Shown one piece after another: positions 1 to 8,600 of a DNA stretch of 64,000 bases; positions within the stretch are counted from its first letter, which is position 1; each line of letters starts with the position of its first letter. The translations under genes and the position numbers were made by a program. This DNA comes from Nitrospira lenta (GTDB lineage: Bacteria > Nitrospirota > Nitrospiria > Nitrospirales > Nitrospiraceae), in assembly GCF_900403705.1 (NCBI RefSeq), contig NZ_OUNR01000018.1, forward strand, positions 124,001 to 188,000, written 5' to 3'. The notes below the pieces were generated by a model that was not told where the DNA came from, searched no databases, and saw only the letters and a program-made list of their open reading frames with translations.

Positions 1-595
1 ACAGCGCTACCGCCCCCAGGCTGACACCGATCAAAATGGCCCGGCGCACGGAGGCGTTCAGCACGTTCAAAATCCATTGGGAAATATCCCCGCTGACCGG
101 CACGAGGTATTCACCTAATGGAACGCGGCCCATCATGACAATCACCGCGGCAACCAGGAGTACCGCGGCTTCCCGGCTTCTGGCGCGGAACGAGCGATAG
201 GCCGCCGAGGCGATGAAGAAGGCCAGGATGGCAAACATGGTCCCTTGCAGTGGGACCATCATAAAGTTGTAGACCCACCCGAATGCCGTCGAGACACCTT
301 CGACACTCTCCTTGCCGTTGGCCCACCAGCCGACGGCCATCGTGCCCAACATGCCGGCGTAGAGCACCACACTGTAGCCCCAGCCGGCTTCTTTCCGGCG
401 GATCTTGGCCGCATGGACCTGAAACAGACTGGTCACTCCCAGCACGAGCGCAAAGCCGCCGATAATCTGGAGCCATTTCGTGGCGGAGGTGAGCAACTGT
501 TCGGAAGCGGGATGCGGCACATAATACTGACCCGCAAAAATCAGCCCGGTGATCATCGTAATCAGCAGCGGCAACTGTCGGCGTAAAAAGATCAT
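1..595 (-). CDS. multi-pass membrane protein (3' end beyond window)
   Basis: This reading frame is open from an ATG at 595 to the left window edge (198 codons, no stop), so the C-terminus is missing. Its start overlaps the stop of the DUF6754-like gene in an ATGA, which implies translational coupling. The protein begins MIFLRRQLPLLITMI and has about five hydrophobic segments: roughly residues 7-27, 45-62, 77-95, 115-133 and 142-160. They are separated by short basic loops such as AAKIRRKEA and RSFRARSREA. There is no cleavable signal peptide and no recognisable catalytic motif. It is the last visible member of the operon running from 5452, so it is probably the membrane partner of the DUF6754-like protein. 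I cannot assign a function. The frame is well supported by the hydrophobic pattern and the ATGA overlap. Confidence 0.8.
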   Translation of the reverse strand, partial: MIFLRRQLPLLITMITGLIFAGQYYVPHPASEQLLTSATKWLQIIGGFALVLGVTSLFQVHAAKIRRKEAGWGYSVVLYAGMLGTMAVGWWANGKESVEGVSTAFGWVYNFMMVPLQGTMFAILAFFIASAAYRSFRARSREAAVLLVAAVIVMMGRVPLGEYLVPVSGDISQWILNVLNASVRRAILIGVSLGAVAL

Positions 596-1839
596 TTCAC
601 ATCCTTGAAGAAATCGAGGGCATATTGCGGCCAGGCGGCCTGCGTCGCGACGCCGACCGTCGCGAGCAACACTCCGATTGCGATGACCGACAGAATCATG
701 GCTTTCCCGATGTCCTGCCCGCGCAAGGTCCCCAGCTGCACCGGCTCCCGCGACAAATAGGCGCTCGCGGCATACAGCTCTTCGCCGATCAATGTGTAGT
801 CGCACGTGGTCACGAAGAAGGGCAACTGATGGTCCGAATCGGTTCCCGCGATCTGGATGGCCCCGGTGCTTGCCCCAGTTTCCGTCAGCAGCAGCGCCTC
901 GGCAAAATAGGATCCCATAAAGAAATTCGCCGCCGGTTGTTTGCGCAGCATGATGCCGTCGACCGCCGCCGTGTAGCTGAACTGGTCACTGGTAATGAAA
1001 AAATTCGAGTCTTCTTTGAACAGATCGGGTTTCCCCGCTTCCAAATAGGCTTGTTTGGTGATCTCCTGACAGACCGCCATCGTAATGGGGTCGCGATGGG
1101 GCACCAGCAGCTCCGTTTCATAGGCCGCCGTCTTTTTTGCCACGCGCCCGAGAATCACGGCCGCCGCGATCGTCGAGGGATCGCTCATATCATGCGCACC
1201 GGTCAGATAGAGGATCGGCTTGCCCAATTCGGTAGCGCGGCCGATGGCTTCATCCACCGCGTCGAGGCCTGGGATGCGACGAAGAAACATCTCACGCCGT
1301 TTGGCTTGCGCAATGGAAAAGAACACCACGCCGCCGAAGATCAGCGTCAACACAAGATTGTTCACCAAGTTCCAATTGAACCAGTTCGGAGCCGGCGTGG
1401 CTTGCAGAAGCGGCCCGACGATTCGCTCCTCTCCTTTGAGCAGCGCCACAGTCACCGTATAGACCGTCCCGTCTGTCAGTTCGACGGCCTTTCCGTTTCT
1501 GATAGTGAACTGATGCCAATTGCGTTCTGCCGTTCTGGTCCACCAGGCCCCCTTGGCGTCCTTCACCAGACGAGTCTGAGCCGGGAACTCGGCGACCACT
1601 TTCAATGCGGCCACATCCGTGACACCGGCCTCGCCGACCAACACCTGATAGCGGGCATCAGGACTCTCCAACGCGCTCGGCGCCCAGTTTACCGTCAGGC
1701 TTTGTCCCCCATCATTCGGCGTATCGAATACGGATAGATGAGCCGGAGCGGCCAACTGATCTTCCGCAAAAACACTGGCAGATGACAGGCCGCAGACCAT
1801 TATCAATATCAGGATGTTCAAAAATCCCGCTGGTCTCAC
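592..1839 (-). CDS. DUF6754-like membrane protein
   Basis: About 415 aa if translation starts at the GTG at 1839. The frame stays open to an ATG at 1974, but those first 45 codons lie in an inverted-repeat element and look non-native. An ATG at 1800 is a third option. From 1839 the N-terminus is a signal peptide (FLNILILIMVCGL, then SSASVFAE). A beta-rich extracytoplasmic part of about 130 residues follows (APAHLSVFDTP, SLTVNWAPS), then a membrane segment (LVLTLIFGGVVFFSIA). After it comes a soluble domain with GLDAVDEAIGRATELGKPILY and CQEITKQAYLEAGK, and a final membrane helix (AMILSVIAIGVLL). From memory this matches the DUF6754 family, function unknown; that name is unverified. It lies downstream of the MutL-like and KOW genes and overlaps the next membrane gene by 4 nt. 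The most likely role is a membrane component of that system. Confidence 0.8.
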   Translation of the reverse strand: MRPAGFLNILILIMVCGLSSASVFAEDQLAAPAHLSVFDTPNDGGQSLTVNWAPSALESPDARYQVLVGEAGVTDVAALKVVAEFPAQTRLVKDAKGAWWTRTAERNWHQFTIRNGKAVELTDGTVYTVTVALLKGEERIVGPLLQATPAPNWFNWNLVNNLVLTLIFGGVVFFSIAQAKRREMFLRRIPGLDAVDEAIGRATELGKPILYLTGAHDMSDPSTIAAAVILGRVAKKTAAYETELLVPHRDPITMAVCQEITKQAYLEAGKPDLFKEDSNFFITSDQFSYTAAVDGIMLRKQPAANFFMGSYFAEALLLTETGASTGAIQIAGTDSDHQLPFFVTTCDYTLIGEELYAASAYLSREPVQLGTLRGQDIGKAMILSVIAIGVLLATVGVATQAAWPQYALDFFKDVK

Positions 1840-1978
1840 CCACCCAACCCCAGCGCGCCAAGACGCGCCGTGCCGCGAGTAAGACCGCAGCGAGTGAAGG
1901 GCCGTGGCACATCCACTGGGGTACGTTGAGGAGGCCTTCAAGGCGAGAACGCAGTTGGCGGACTTGTTCAGCATCCTG
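1810..1978 (-). repeat. inverted-repeat intergenic element, copy A
   Basis: This 169-bp element has imperfect terminal inverted repeats. Read on the minus strand it opens CAGGATGCTGAACAAGTCC and closes TTTTTGAACATCCTG. It begins on the base next to the stop codon of the KOW-protein gene (1979-1981). It runs into the 5' end of the DUF6754-like gene, supplying its putative GTG start and the first signal-peptide residues. Related copies are at 3112-3224, 13367-13494 and, as a fragment, 12716-12742. It encodes no transposase, so it resembles a MITE or a large REP-type palindrome. Confidence 0.75.
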
Positions 1979-3109
1979 CTACGCCCCTTCGATCACTTCG
2001 ATATTCGTTCGTGGAATGACGGCAACCTGCCCGTCCGGGAATCGTACTTCCAGCACTCGCGCGTCGCTTTCCGTGGGAATCTTCTGGAGATCGGTGGGCA
2101 GCGCCGAAACCTCTCCGATCTTGCCGAACAGCGGATCGCGAATGATGCGCACCGGATCGCCGATCCGAATGCCTTCACGTTGCGGTGCTGCCGCAGCTTC
2201 GATCCCTCCCGCACTGTCGGACTTCGCAATAATGATCTCGGGCCGGATGACACCGGCGCGAATTTGCGTGGCCCCTGAAACCGCCGCCTTCTCTCCGGCA
2301 TGGGCGGAGAACAGCGCAAAGGTCTTCTGCGCCATCGGGATTGTGCCGAAGCCCTCCGTGAGAATCAGCGTGAACCCCACCTGCTCTGTCCCAGTGATGG
2401 CCACCCCCAGATCGTATCCCAGCAGGGCACGAAGATCCTTATCGTGAATCCCTCCGACCACTAATCCGGCGACGCCGATTTCCTTCGCCTTGGCCATCGT
2501 CTCGGCGGACAGAAACGAGCCGCCGACGACAATCTTTCCCTTCATGTCGGCCTTCAGATGAGCCGGAGTCAAGGCGTCATCCGGCTTCGCGACAGCAACC
2601 ACCAAGACGCCGGAAGTTTCACCGCCGATGCCAAAGATCCCCTGGATCAGGCTGCACCGCGCCTCGACCGTCACGCCCTGGCGCGGATGCACTTCTACAA
2701 TCGTCCCGTCCACATACGCCGATAATTCCAGCACACGCGGCGGCTCCCGGAGCAGCACTTGGCCCGTGATCGTCGAGAGCGATTCCACCGTTCCGGTGAT
2801 CGGAGACTTGATCTCCGTTTTGAACCATTTAATCAGCGGCTTATTTTCGGCCAGAATTTCATCCTTCCGGACCGGCTCGCCTTCTTTCTTGATCAGATAT
2901 TCTTTGATCTCGTCCGGCGCAACGCCAAGCTGATTCGCCAGATTCAACGGATACACTTTGCCCGGCAATTCGGCTCTGGCCACCGGTTGATTCGATTGCA
3001 CGCGATCACCGACCGCGACGAGCACCGTGCCGGGCAACGGCAACTGCCGCCGCCGCCTGATGACGGTCTGCTCGGTGACGGTGAGCCCTGGTGTATATGA
3101 GTGCGCCAT
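1979..3109 (-). CDS. barrel-sandwich/KOW-domain protein of the MutL operon
   Basis: 376 aa, soluble, no signal peptide. The first 70 residues (LPLPGTVLVAVGDRVQSNQPVA) resemble a biotinyl/lipoyl-type barrel-sandwich fold. A second such module covers about 90-160 (SPITGTVESLSTITGQVL, YVDGTIVEVHPRQGV). No lysine in an MKM-type motif is present, so lipoylation or biotinylation is not supported. The middle (about 185-240) is Gly/Val-rich (KGKIVVGGSF, GVAGLVVGGI). The last 60 residues form a NusG-like KOW segment (IRIGDPVRIIRDPLFGKIGEV) ending in VIPRTNIEVIEG. It lies between the MutL-like ATPase gene and the DUF6754-like gene and is transcribed with them. Its ATG is 2 bp from repeat copy B, and I see no good Shine-Dalgarno sequence. 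It is probably an adaptor in the same system; no named function. Confidence 0.85.
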   Translation of the reverse strand: MAHSYTPGLTVTEQTVIRRRRQLPLPGTVLVAVGDRVQSNQPVARAELPGKVYPLNLANQLGVAPDEIKEYLIKKEGEPVRKDEILAENKPLIKWFKTEIKSPITGTVESLSTITGQVLLREPPRVLELSAYVDGTIVEVHPRQGVTVEARCSLIQGIFGIGGETSGVLVVAVAKPDDALTPAHLKADMKGKIVVGGSFLSAETMAKAKEIGVAGLVVGGIHDKDLRALLGYDLGVAITGTEQVGFTLILTEGFGTIPMAQKTFALFSAHAGEKAAVSGATQIRAGVIRPEIIIAKSDSAGGIEAAAAPQREGIRIGDPVRIIRDPLFGKIGEVSALPTDLQKIPTESDARVLEVRFPDGQVAVIPRTNIEVIEGA

Positions 3110-3111
3110 AA

Positions 3112-3224
3112 CAGGTTACTGAAAAACCCTCTCCAGCTTCGTGCTCAATCGCTCTGCTCTCTCGACGGCCAGAACCGGTACGCCTCTCCTTGCGGCCTCG
3201 CCGGAGGATCGTTTGAGCAACCTG
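3112..3224. repeat. inverted-repeat intergenic element, copy B (diverged)
   Basis: Fills most of the gap between the MutL-like gene and the KOW-protein gene. The plus strand opens CAGGTTACTGAAAAACCC and closes GTTTGAGCAACCTG, so its ends are inverted repeats of each other. The internal CCAGCTTCGTGCTC resembles the CCAACTGCGTTCTC of copy A. It lies between the stop codon at 3249 and the start codon at 3109, so it is transcribed within the operon and may fold as a long hairpin between the two cistrons. Confidence 0.65.
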
Positions 3225-3248
3225 GGCAAACAAGACAACGGGATCACC

Positions 3249-5084
3249 CTAGGACCTCGGATACAGATCCACGGCCTTGAACCATTTCGTCAGCGCCGCG
3301 ACGCGCGCCGATTGATCGGCCGGTAGCTGTAGCGGCCGGCCGCGGCCGTCCAGCAAGAGCCCGACGACACCACCCTGCACCTCACGGCTGACCGGCACGC
3401 CGGCGCCCTGCCCCAGATTCACGGTTTTCGCCGGTTGCATCGTCACCTTGGCCTGCTGGTTTAATCCAAGCGGAAACAGTCGCAACTCGCCCATCTTCAA
3501 CTGATCCTTGACAATACTCCCGTCTGGAAACGTGACCTCGTAATCCGCCAGCCGCTCGCCGTCTTTCAGCTGCCCGATCGGCGCGACACAGGTGCCGAGA
3601 TAGACCATGCAATCGCGCACGAAGACATCCGTCGCCGCCTTCTCATTGATCGTCGACAGCACGCCCAGATGCGGCATCATGAAAATGCTGTCCACGGAGA
3701 GCAGGGTAAACCCAAGCGGCTCATAGGCATCCACCATCATCAGCATCGACTGGATGCGCCGCGGGGCATGCGACAAAATCCCGCCGCTCCCGACGATCAG
3801 ATCCAGCTTCAGCATATCGACGAGGCTCTTGCCGGAGGCCTGCTGCTCGAACGCGTCGGAGATCGTCCGTTCCTGTTGGATCCCCTTGAGACCCGTCGCG
3901 AGCGACTTATGATGAATGAGCGCCAGCCGCAGCGCTTCCCGCGCAATGGCCTGCTCGATCTGCAATTCGTCGAGCGTCTGCGGAATCGTCGTGGGCCGGA
4001 CCATCTTGTTCTTAATGCGATTGCGGAGCGTCTGTTCGTCAATATCAAACGGCACCCAGCGCATGATATTCGCCAGCCCCGCTTCCGCCAGCACATTGGA
4101 AATACTGTAGGACATTCCAAGATTGGCGCTGACCGTCCGGTTGAACACACTGTCGAATACCGAAAACACGTCGGTCGTCGCGCCGCCGATATCGACGCCG
4201 ATCAGATTCAGATGCTCCCGCTTGGCGATGGTTTCCATGATGAGGCCGACCGCCGCCGGCGTCGGCATGATCGGCGCGCCCGCCATCTCGATGAGATTCT
4301 TATAGCCCGGCGCCTGAGCCATGACGTGTTCTAGAAATAGATCGTGAATCTTGTGTCTGGCCGGTGCAAGATTTTCCCGCTCCAGCACAGGCCTGATGTT
4401 CTCGGCGATCACCAGCGCAGTTTTCTGCTCCAGCGTGTTCGCCACCTGTTTGCGCGCCTCTTTATTCCCGGCATAGACCAGCGGCAATTTATACGTACTC
4501 CCAAAACGCGGGCGGGGGTCCGCCGCAGCGACATACTCCGCCATCTCGACGACGTGCGTGACGGCCCCGCCGTCCGTGCCGCCCGACATCAGGATCATGT
4601 CGGGACGGAGCGTGCGGATCCGTTCGATCTTTTCGTGGGGCAGCCGGCCGTCATTCGACGCCAATACGTCGATCACAATCGCGCCGGCGCCTAGCGCGGC
4701 TCGCTGCGCACTCTCGCCCGTCATGTTCTGTACGACACCCGTCACCATCATCTGCAATCCGCCCCCGGCACTGCTGGTCGAGATGTAGATATCGACGCCG
4801 GTCTTGGCATCGCGGGAAGGCGTGAGGATCTTCTCGCCATTGAGAATCTTGCGGCCCGACAGTTCTTCAATTTCGGCAATGGCGTTCAAGACCCCGCGCG
4901 TCACGTCTTCGAACGGCGCTTCAACGGTCGTCGGCGCTTCGCCGCGAAACGTCTGGCGGTACTCGTCGCCGACTTTTTCTATGAGGATAGCTTTGGTGGT
5001 CGTGCTGCCACAGTCCGTGGCAACAATGACGTTCAACGGATGGTCGAACTTCGGCTTCTCAGAGGAAGGAATCGATGCGCTCAT
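3249..5084 (-). CDS. glutamate mutase L (MutL)-family ASKHA ATPase
   Basis: 611 aa. The N-terminal VATDCGSTTTKAILI is an ASKHA phosphate-1 motif and IGVDIGGATTDVFSVF (about residue 310) is the matching phosphate-2 motif, as in the MutL/GlmL family. GlmL is encoded with coenzyme-B12-dependent glutamate mutase and is thought to act as a chaperone or reactivase. Other family-like stretches are ILMSGGTDGGAV and LDLIVGSGGILSHAPR. No mutase subunit (GlmS or GlmE) or other B12 enzyme is encoded nearby, so the name reflects homology, not a demonstrated role. The ATG at 5084 overlaps the stop of the upstream 123-aa gene by 4 nt. Genes for a KOW/barrel protein and two membrane proteins follow. I infer an ATP-driven protein acting on a membrane-associated partner. 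Confidence 0.85.
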   Translation of the reverse strand: MSASIPSSEKPKFDHPLNVIVATDCGSTTTKAILIEKVGDEYRQTFRGEAPTTVEAPFEDVTRGVLNAIAEIEELSGRKILNGEKILTPSRDAKTGVDIYISTSSAGGGLQMMVTGVVQNMTGESAQRAALGAGAIVIDVLASNDGRLPHEKIERIRTLRPDMILMSGGTDGGAVTHVVEMAEYVAAADPRPRFGSTYKLPLVYAGNKEARKQVANTLEQKTALVIAENIRPVLERENLAPARHKIHDLFLEHVMAQAPGYKNLIEMAGAPIMPTPAAVGLIMETIAKREHLNLIGVDIGGATTDVFSVFDSVFNRTVSANLGMSYSISNVLAEAGLANIMRWVPFDIDEQTLRNRIKNKMVRPTTIPQTLDELQIEQAIAREALRLALIHHKSLATGLKGIQQERTISDAFEQQASGKSLVDMLKLDLIVGSGGILSHAPRRIQSMLMMVDAYEPLGFTLLSVDSIFMMPHLGVLSTINEKAATDVFVRDCMVYLGTCVAPIGQLKDGERLADYEVTFPDGSIVKDQLKMGELRLFPLGLNQQAKVTMQPAKTVNLGQGAGVPVSREVQGGVVGLLLDGRGRPLQLPADQSARVAALTKWFKAVDLYPRS

Positions 5085-5452
5085 CGAGCCGCCGCTCCCT
5101 GAGGAGTTGACGCCACCTCGATCAAGGCAACGAGACGAACGGTCGTATCCCGGCGCTCAAGCAGCGCCGCGACTTGCGATACTTCATGCGCGCTGAACGC
5201 GAGTTCGATAATAGGCGCGAAGAAATGCATCGCCTGGCTGCCAAGAAAACTCATCGGCCCAAGGGATTCCAGAAACACAACCGCCGGAGCGGCCATCCGC
5301 CGTTGCACCACCGCATCGGCAATGCGTTGCAGCAGCGCCAAGTCTTCACTCGTAAAAGTTTCTGCTTCAGCGCGAGTGGAAAAGGCATGAGACAGTCCCG
5401 CTCGGACCCGGTCCCATTTTTCCGTCAGAGAAACCTTGGTGAAGGAAGCCAT
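5081..5452 (-). CDS. conserved-looking 123-aa protein, first gene of the MutL operon
   Basis: Small soluble protein, mostly helical by inspection (SEDLALLQRIADAVVQRRM, HEVSQVAALLERRDTTVRL). It has a mid-section AVVFLESLGPMSFLGSQAMHFFAPI that could pack against a membrane or partner. I do not recognise the family. It begins 40 nt downstream of the -10 box of a strong sigma70 promoter and its stop overlaps the start of the MutL-like gene (ATGA). It is therefore the first cistron of the five-gene operon and likely a small subunit of the same system. The start ATG at 5452 gives MASFTKVSLTEKW. Confidence 0.75.
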   Translation of the reverse strand: MASFTKVSLTEKWDRVRAGLSHAFSTRAEAETFTSEDLALLQRIADAVVQRRMAAPAVVFLESLGPMSFLGSQAMHFFAPIIELAFSAHEVSQVAALLERRDTTVRLVALIEVASTPQGAAAR

Positions 5453-5491
5453 AAGTGTGTGGAAAGGCAGTCGAAACGGTTATAGAGAGGC

Positions 5492-5520
5492 ATTATAGGA
5501 AGGGGTCTGAAAAGAGTCAA
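5492..5520 (-). promoter_or_regulatory. sigma70 promoter of the MutL/KOW/DUF6754 operon
   Basis: On the minus strand: TTGACT (5515-5520), 17-nt spacer, TATAAT (5492-5497). That is one mismatch from full consensus with optimal spacing. It points at the 123-aa gene starting at 5452. Confidence 0.8.
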
Positions 5521-5586
5521 TTTTATGCGGACGCACCTGACGTCCTATCCCTCCACTGTTCCGCTGCTTTTTGCCGACCAGAAAGC

Positions 5587-5615
5587 TAGCAATGCTCAGC
5601 GCACTTAGGTATAAT
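5587..5615 (+). promoter_or_regulatory. candidate promoter of the hybrid kinase gene
   Basis: A perfect TATAAT at 5610-5615 lies 60 nt upstream of the kinase start. The position 17 nt further up (5587-5592) reads TAGCAA, a weak -35, so this may need an activator or depend on the -10 region. Confidence 0.45.
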
Positions 5616-5674
5616 TTTGCGCCATTGATTTCGCGGGTGCTCGGTTACACGATTCACGAGTGGAGTATTCATCT

Positions 5675-8600
5675 GTGACGGCACAGACTCTACGAGAGCC
5701 CTCACCCGCCGAGCTTTTGTACATGACTCGCCGGGCGATCACCTGGACGAAGGGCCTCCAACAGTATCACCTGGCGACGACCGCGCGCGGCTCATTACAT
5801 CCACAGTATTTCCATGAACATGACGGGGGGGCCGTCGAGGTCGCCATGCCGCCGACCGCGATCGCGCGGCTTGACGCGATGCGGTATCTGTCGCCGGAGC
5901 AGCTTGGCAAACTGCCCGATATCGATGCTCGAAGCGATCTCTATTCGCTCGGCGCGATTCTCTACGAACTGTTAAGCGGATACCCGCCGTTTCGCCATAA
6001 CGACCCCTTGGATCTCGCGCACCAGCATCTGGCCGTGCCGCCCAAGCCGCTGTCGCTCTGGACACCGGTCCCACAACCGCTGAGCGACATCGTCATGCGG
6101 CTGCTGGCGAAAGCGCCGGAAGCGCGCTATGCCTCGACCGCCAGTCTCCTGCACGATTTAGCCCGCTGTGAACGGACGCTGCTGGAATCCGGCACACTGC
6201 CCCCATTTGCATTAGGACAATTGGAGCGGGGATCGCAGTTTTTGATCGGCGCGACGCTCTATGGGCGCGAGGCCGAACTGGCCGCGCTGAAAGACATCTA
6301 TGCGCGCGCGGTGCAGGGAAAAGTCGTGCTCGGGCTGGTGTCAGGCTACTCTGGCATCGGAAAATCGGCGCTCGTGTGGGCGATGCTCCCACATGTCACC
6401 GCGCTGGGCGGCACCATCGTCGAGGGCAAATACGATCAATACCAGCGTGAAACGCCCTACTCCGCCATCGTCGAAGCCTTCCGCGGCTTGCTGCGCCGAA
6501 TCCTCTCCGGCACCCAGACCGACATCGCCGCCTGGCGCGAGCGAATCTTGGGAATCTTGGCCAGCGAAAGCAGCGTGCTGACCAATGTGCTGCCGGAACT
6601 GGCCCAACTGGTTGGACCTCAGCCCCCGGCGCCAGAGCTGACGGGCACCGCGGCCAAAGCCCGATTCAATACGCTGTTTACGGCCCTGCTCAAAGAATTT
6701 GCCAACCCCTCGCATCCGCTGGTGCTTTTCCTCGACGATCTCCAATGGGCCGACCTGTCCTCCTTGGCTCTCATTCGCACATTCGTCCGGGAAGCCGTGG
6801 GCGCTCATCTGTTGCTCATCGGGACCTATCGCGACAATGAAGTCGCCCCCCACCATCCGCTCGCCAAGTTGATTGAAGACTTCCGTGCCGACCAATCGCT
6901 TTTTGCAGAACTGACCGTCGGACCGCTGGGCGAGGCCGATCTCTCCCGGATGATCGCGGATTCGCTGCACCAGCTGGAGGACCCGGACGGTCTGGCCCGG
7001 TATGTGAGACAACACACCCACGGGAATCCCTTTTTCACCCGGCAGTTCCTCACCCACATGGTGCGCATGCGAGAGCTGCGGTACGACCCGGCGCACGATC
7101 GGTGGGACTGGACGAAAACCGCGGAAGCGGACAGCCGCCAGGGAGATGTCGTGGCGCTGATGCATACGCGCCTGAGCACCTATCCGTTCCCGACGCGCGA
7201 GGCCATGAAGGTCGCATCCTGCATCGGTAAACGCTTCTCGCTGGCGGTGCTCGCGCCAGTGATGGGTCTCCCGGCCGATCAAACCTTGATTGCCCTGGCG
7301 CCGGTGCTCCGAGACGAACTCGTGCTCCCCGTTGCCGATACGGATCAGCCGCATGAATTCCGATTCGCTCACGATCGTGTCCGGCAAGCCGCCTACGCCA
7401 CCTGTGGACCGAAGGCCGCCCAGCACCTGCACCTCGCCATCGGCCTCAGCATCTGGCGCAAACTCCCCCCCGACACCGTCTGCGATGCCGTATTCCGTAT
7501 CGTAGACCAGCTCAATCAGGCCCTGCCGCTGATCGTGGACCCCGCACTGCGGCTGGAGGTGGCCCACTTGAATCTCCTCGCATCGGAACGGGCCCACGCC
7601 GCCCTAGCCTACGAAGCCGAGCTCTTGTATTTGCGCGCTGGCGAATATTGCCTGCCGAAGTGCGCCTGGACGACCCACTATGCCTTGGCATACCGGTATC
7701 ATCTTGCGCTCGCCGAAGCCTGCTCCGTCTTGAGCCAGGAAGAGCCCTTTCAGCATGAAGTGCGCCTGATGCTGTCTCATGCGCAGCCTCCCTTCGACCG
7801 CATCCGCGTTCGCATTCGGCAGACCATCCATCTGTGCCAGTCGAGCCAGATGACGGAGGGTTTGGCGATTGGGTGCCACGCCTTAGCCGAAGCCGGCATC
7901 TTAGTGCCTGCCCCCGGCGATACCGACCAGATCCATGCCATGTTCGACCGGGAAGTGTCGCGCTTCCATGCCCACATCGGAGACACCGATCTTCGCCGCT
8001 CTTTCCAGTTTTTGATGGCGCTGCCGAATGCGAGCGATCCGATGGCGGAACAGATCCACCGGTTGATCGGCGCCATGGGTGATGCCACAACGATTACAAA
8101 CTCTCCGCTGCTGGGACTGTTGGGCGCGATTGGCGCCAATATCAGCCTGACACACGGCCGCACCTCCCTGTCCCCGCTCATGTATACCCTGCTCGGCCAA
8201 GGGCTGATCCGCAGGCAAGCCGCCTATGCCGAGGCCACCGCGCTGGCGAACATTGCGCGAGATCTCTGGGAACAGCAGGGACAAGACGGATGGACGTTCG
8301 GCCGTATGCGCGTCCATCAGGCCTGGTTCATCTTGCACTGGAGCACCCATATCGAAGAAATTTTGACGGTCGCGACGGATGCCCTCACGCTGACCCGCCG
8401 GGCGCACGATCCCATCTATGGCGGCTACCTGCTCAACGTCATCACCATCGCTCTGGCAGCTATGGGGCGCGGCACGCACGAAGTGCTGGCCGCGCATGCC
8501 CGTGTCGTCGCACACTGCAAACCCTTCCCCGCCATGGAGGTCATCGTCGGATTTACCCAATGCTACGCCGCGGCGGCGGCCGCCTTGCGCGGCGAGACCA

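Noticed and set aside
625-1737. 370-aa open frame on the plus strand opposite the DUF6754-like gene
   Set aside because: Arg/His-rich composition typical of a shadow of a GC-rich gene; the minus strand encodes a coherent signal peptide and membrane helices.
1840-1974. N-terminal 45-codon extension of the DUF6754-like protein
   Set aside because: Lies wholly in repeat copy A and has no signal or domain character; kept only as an alternative start.
3249-5084. Calling this a genuine glutamate mutase accessory gene
   Set aside because: No mutase subunits or B12 genes nearby; only family homology is supported.
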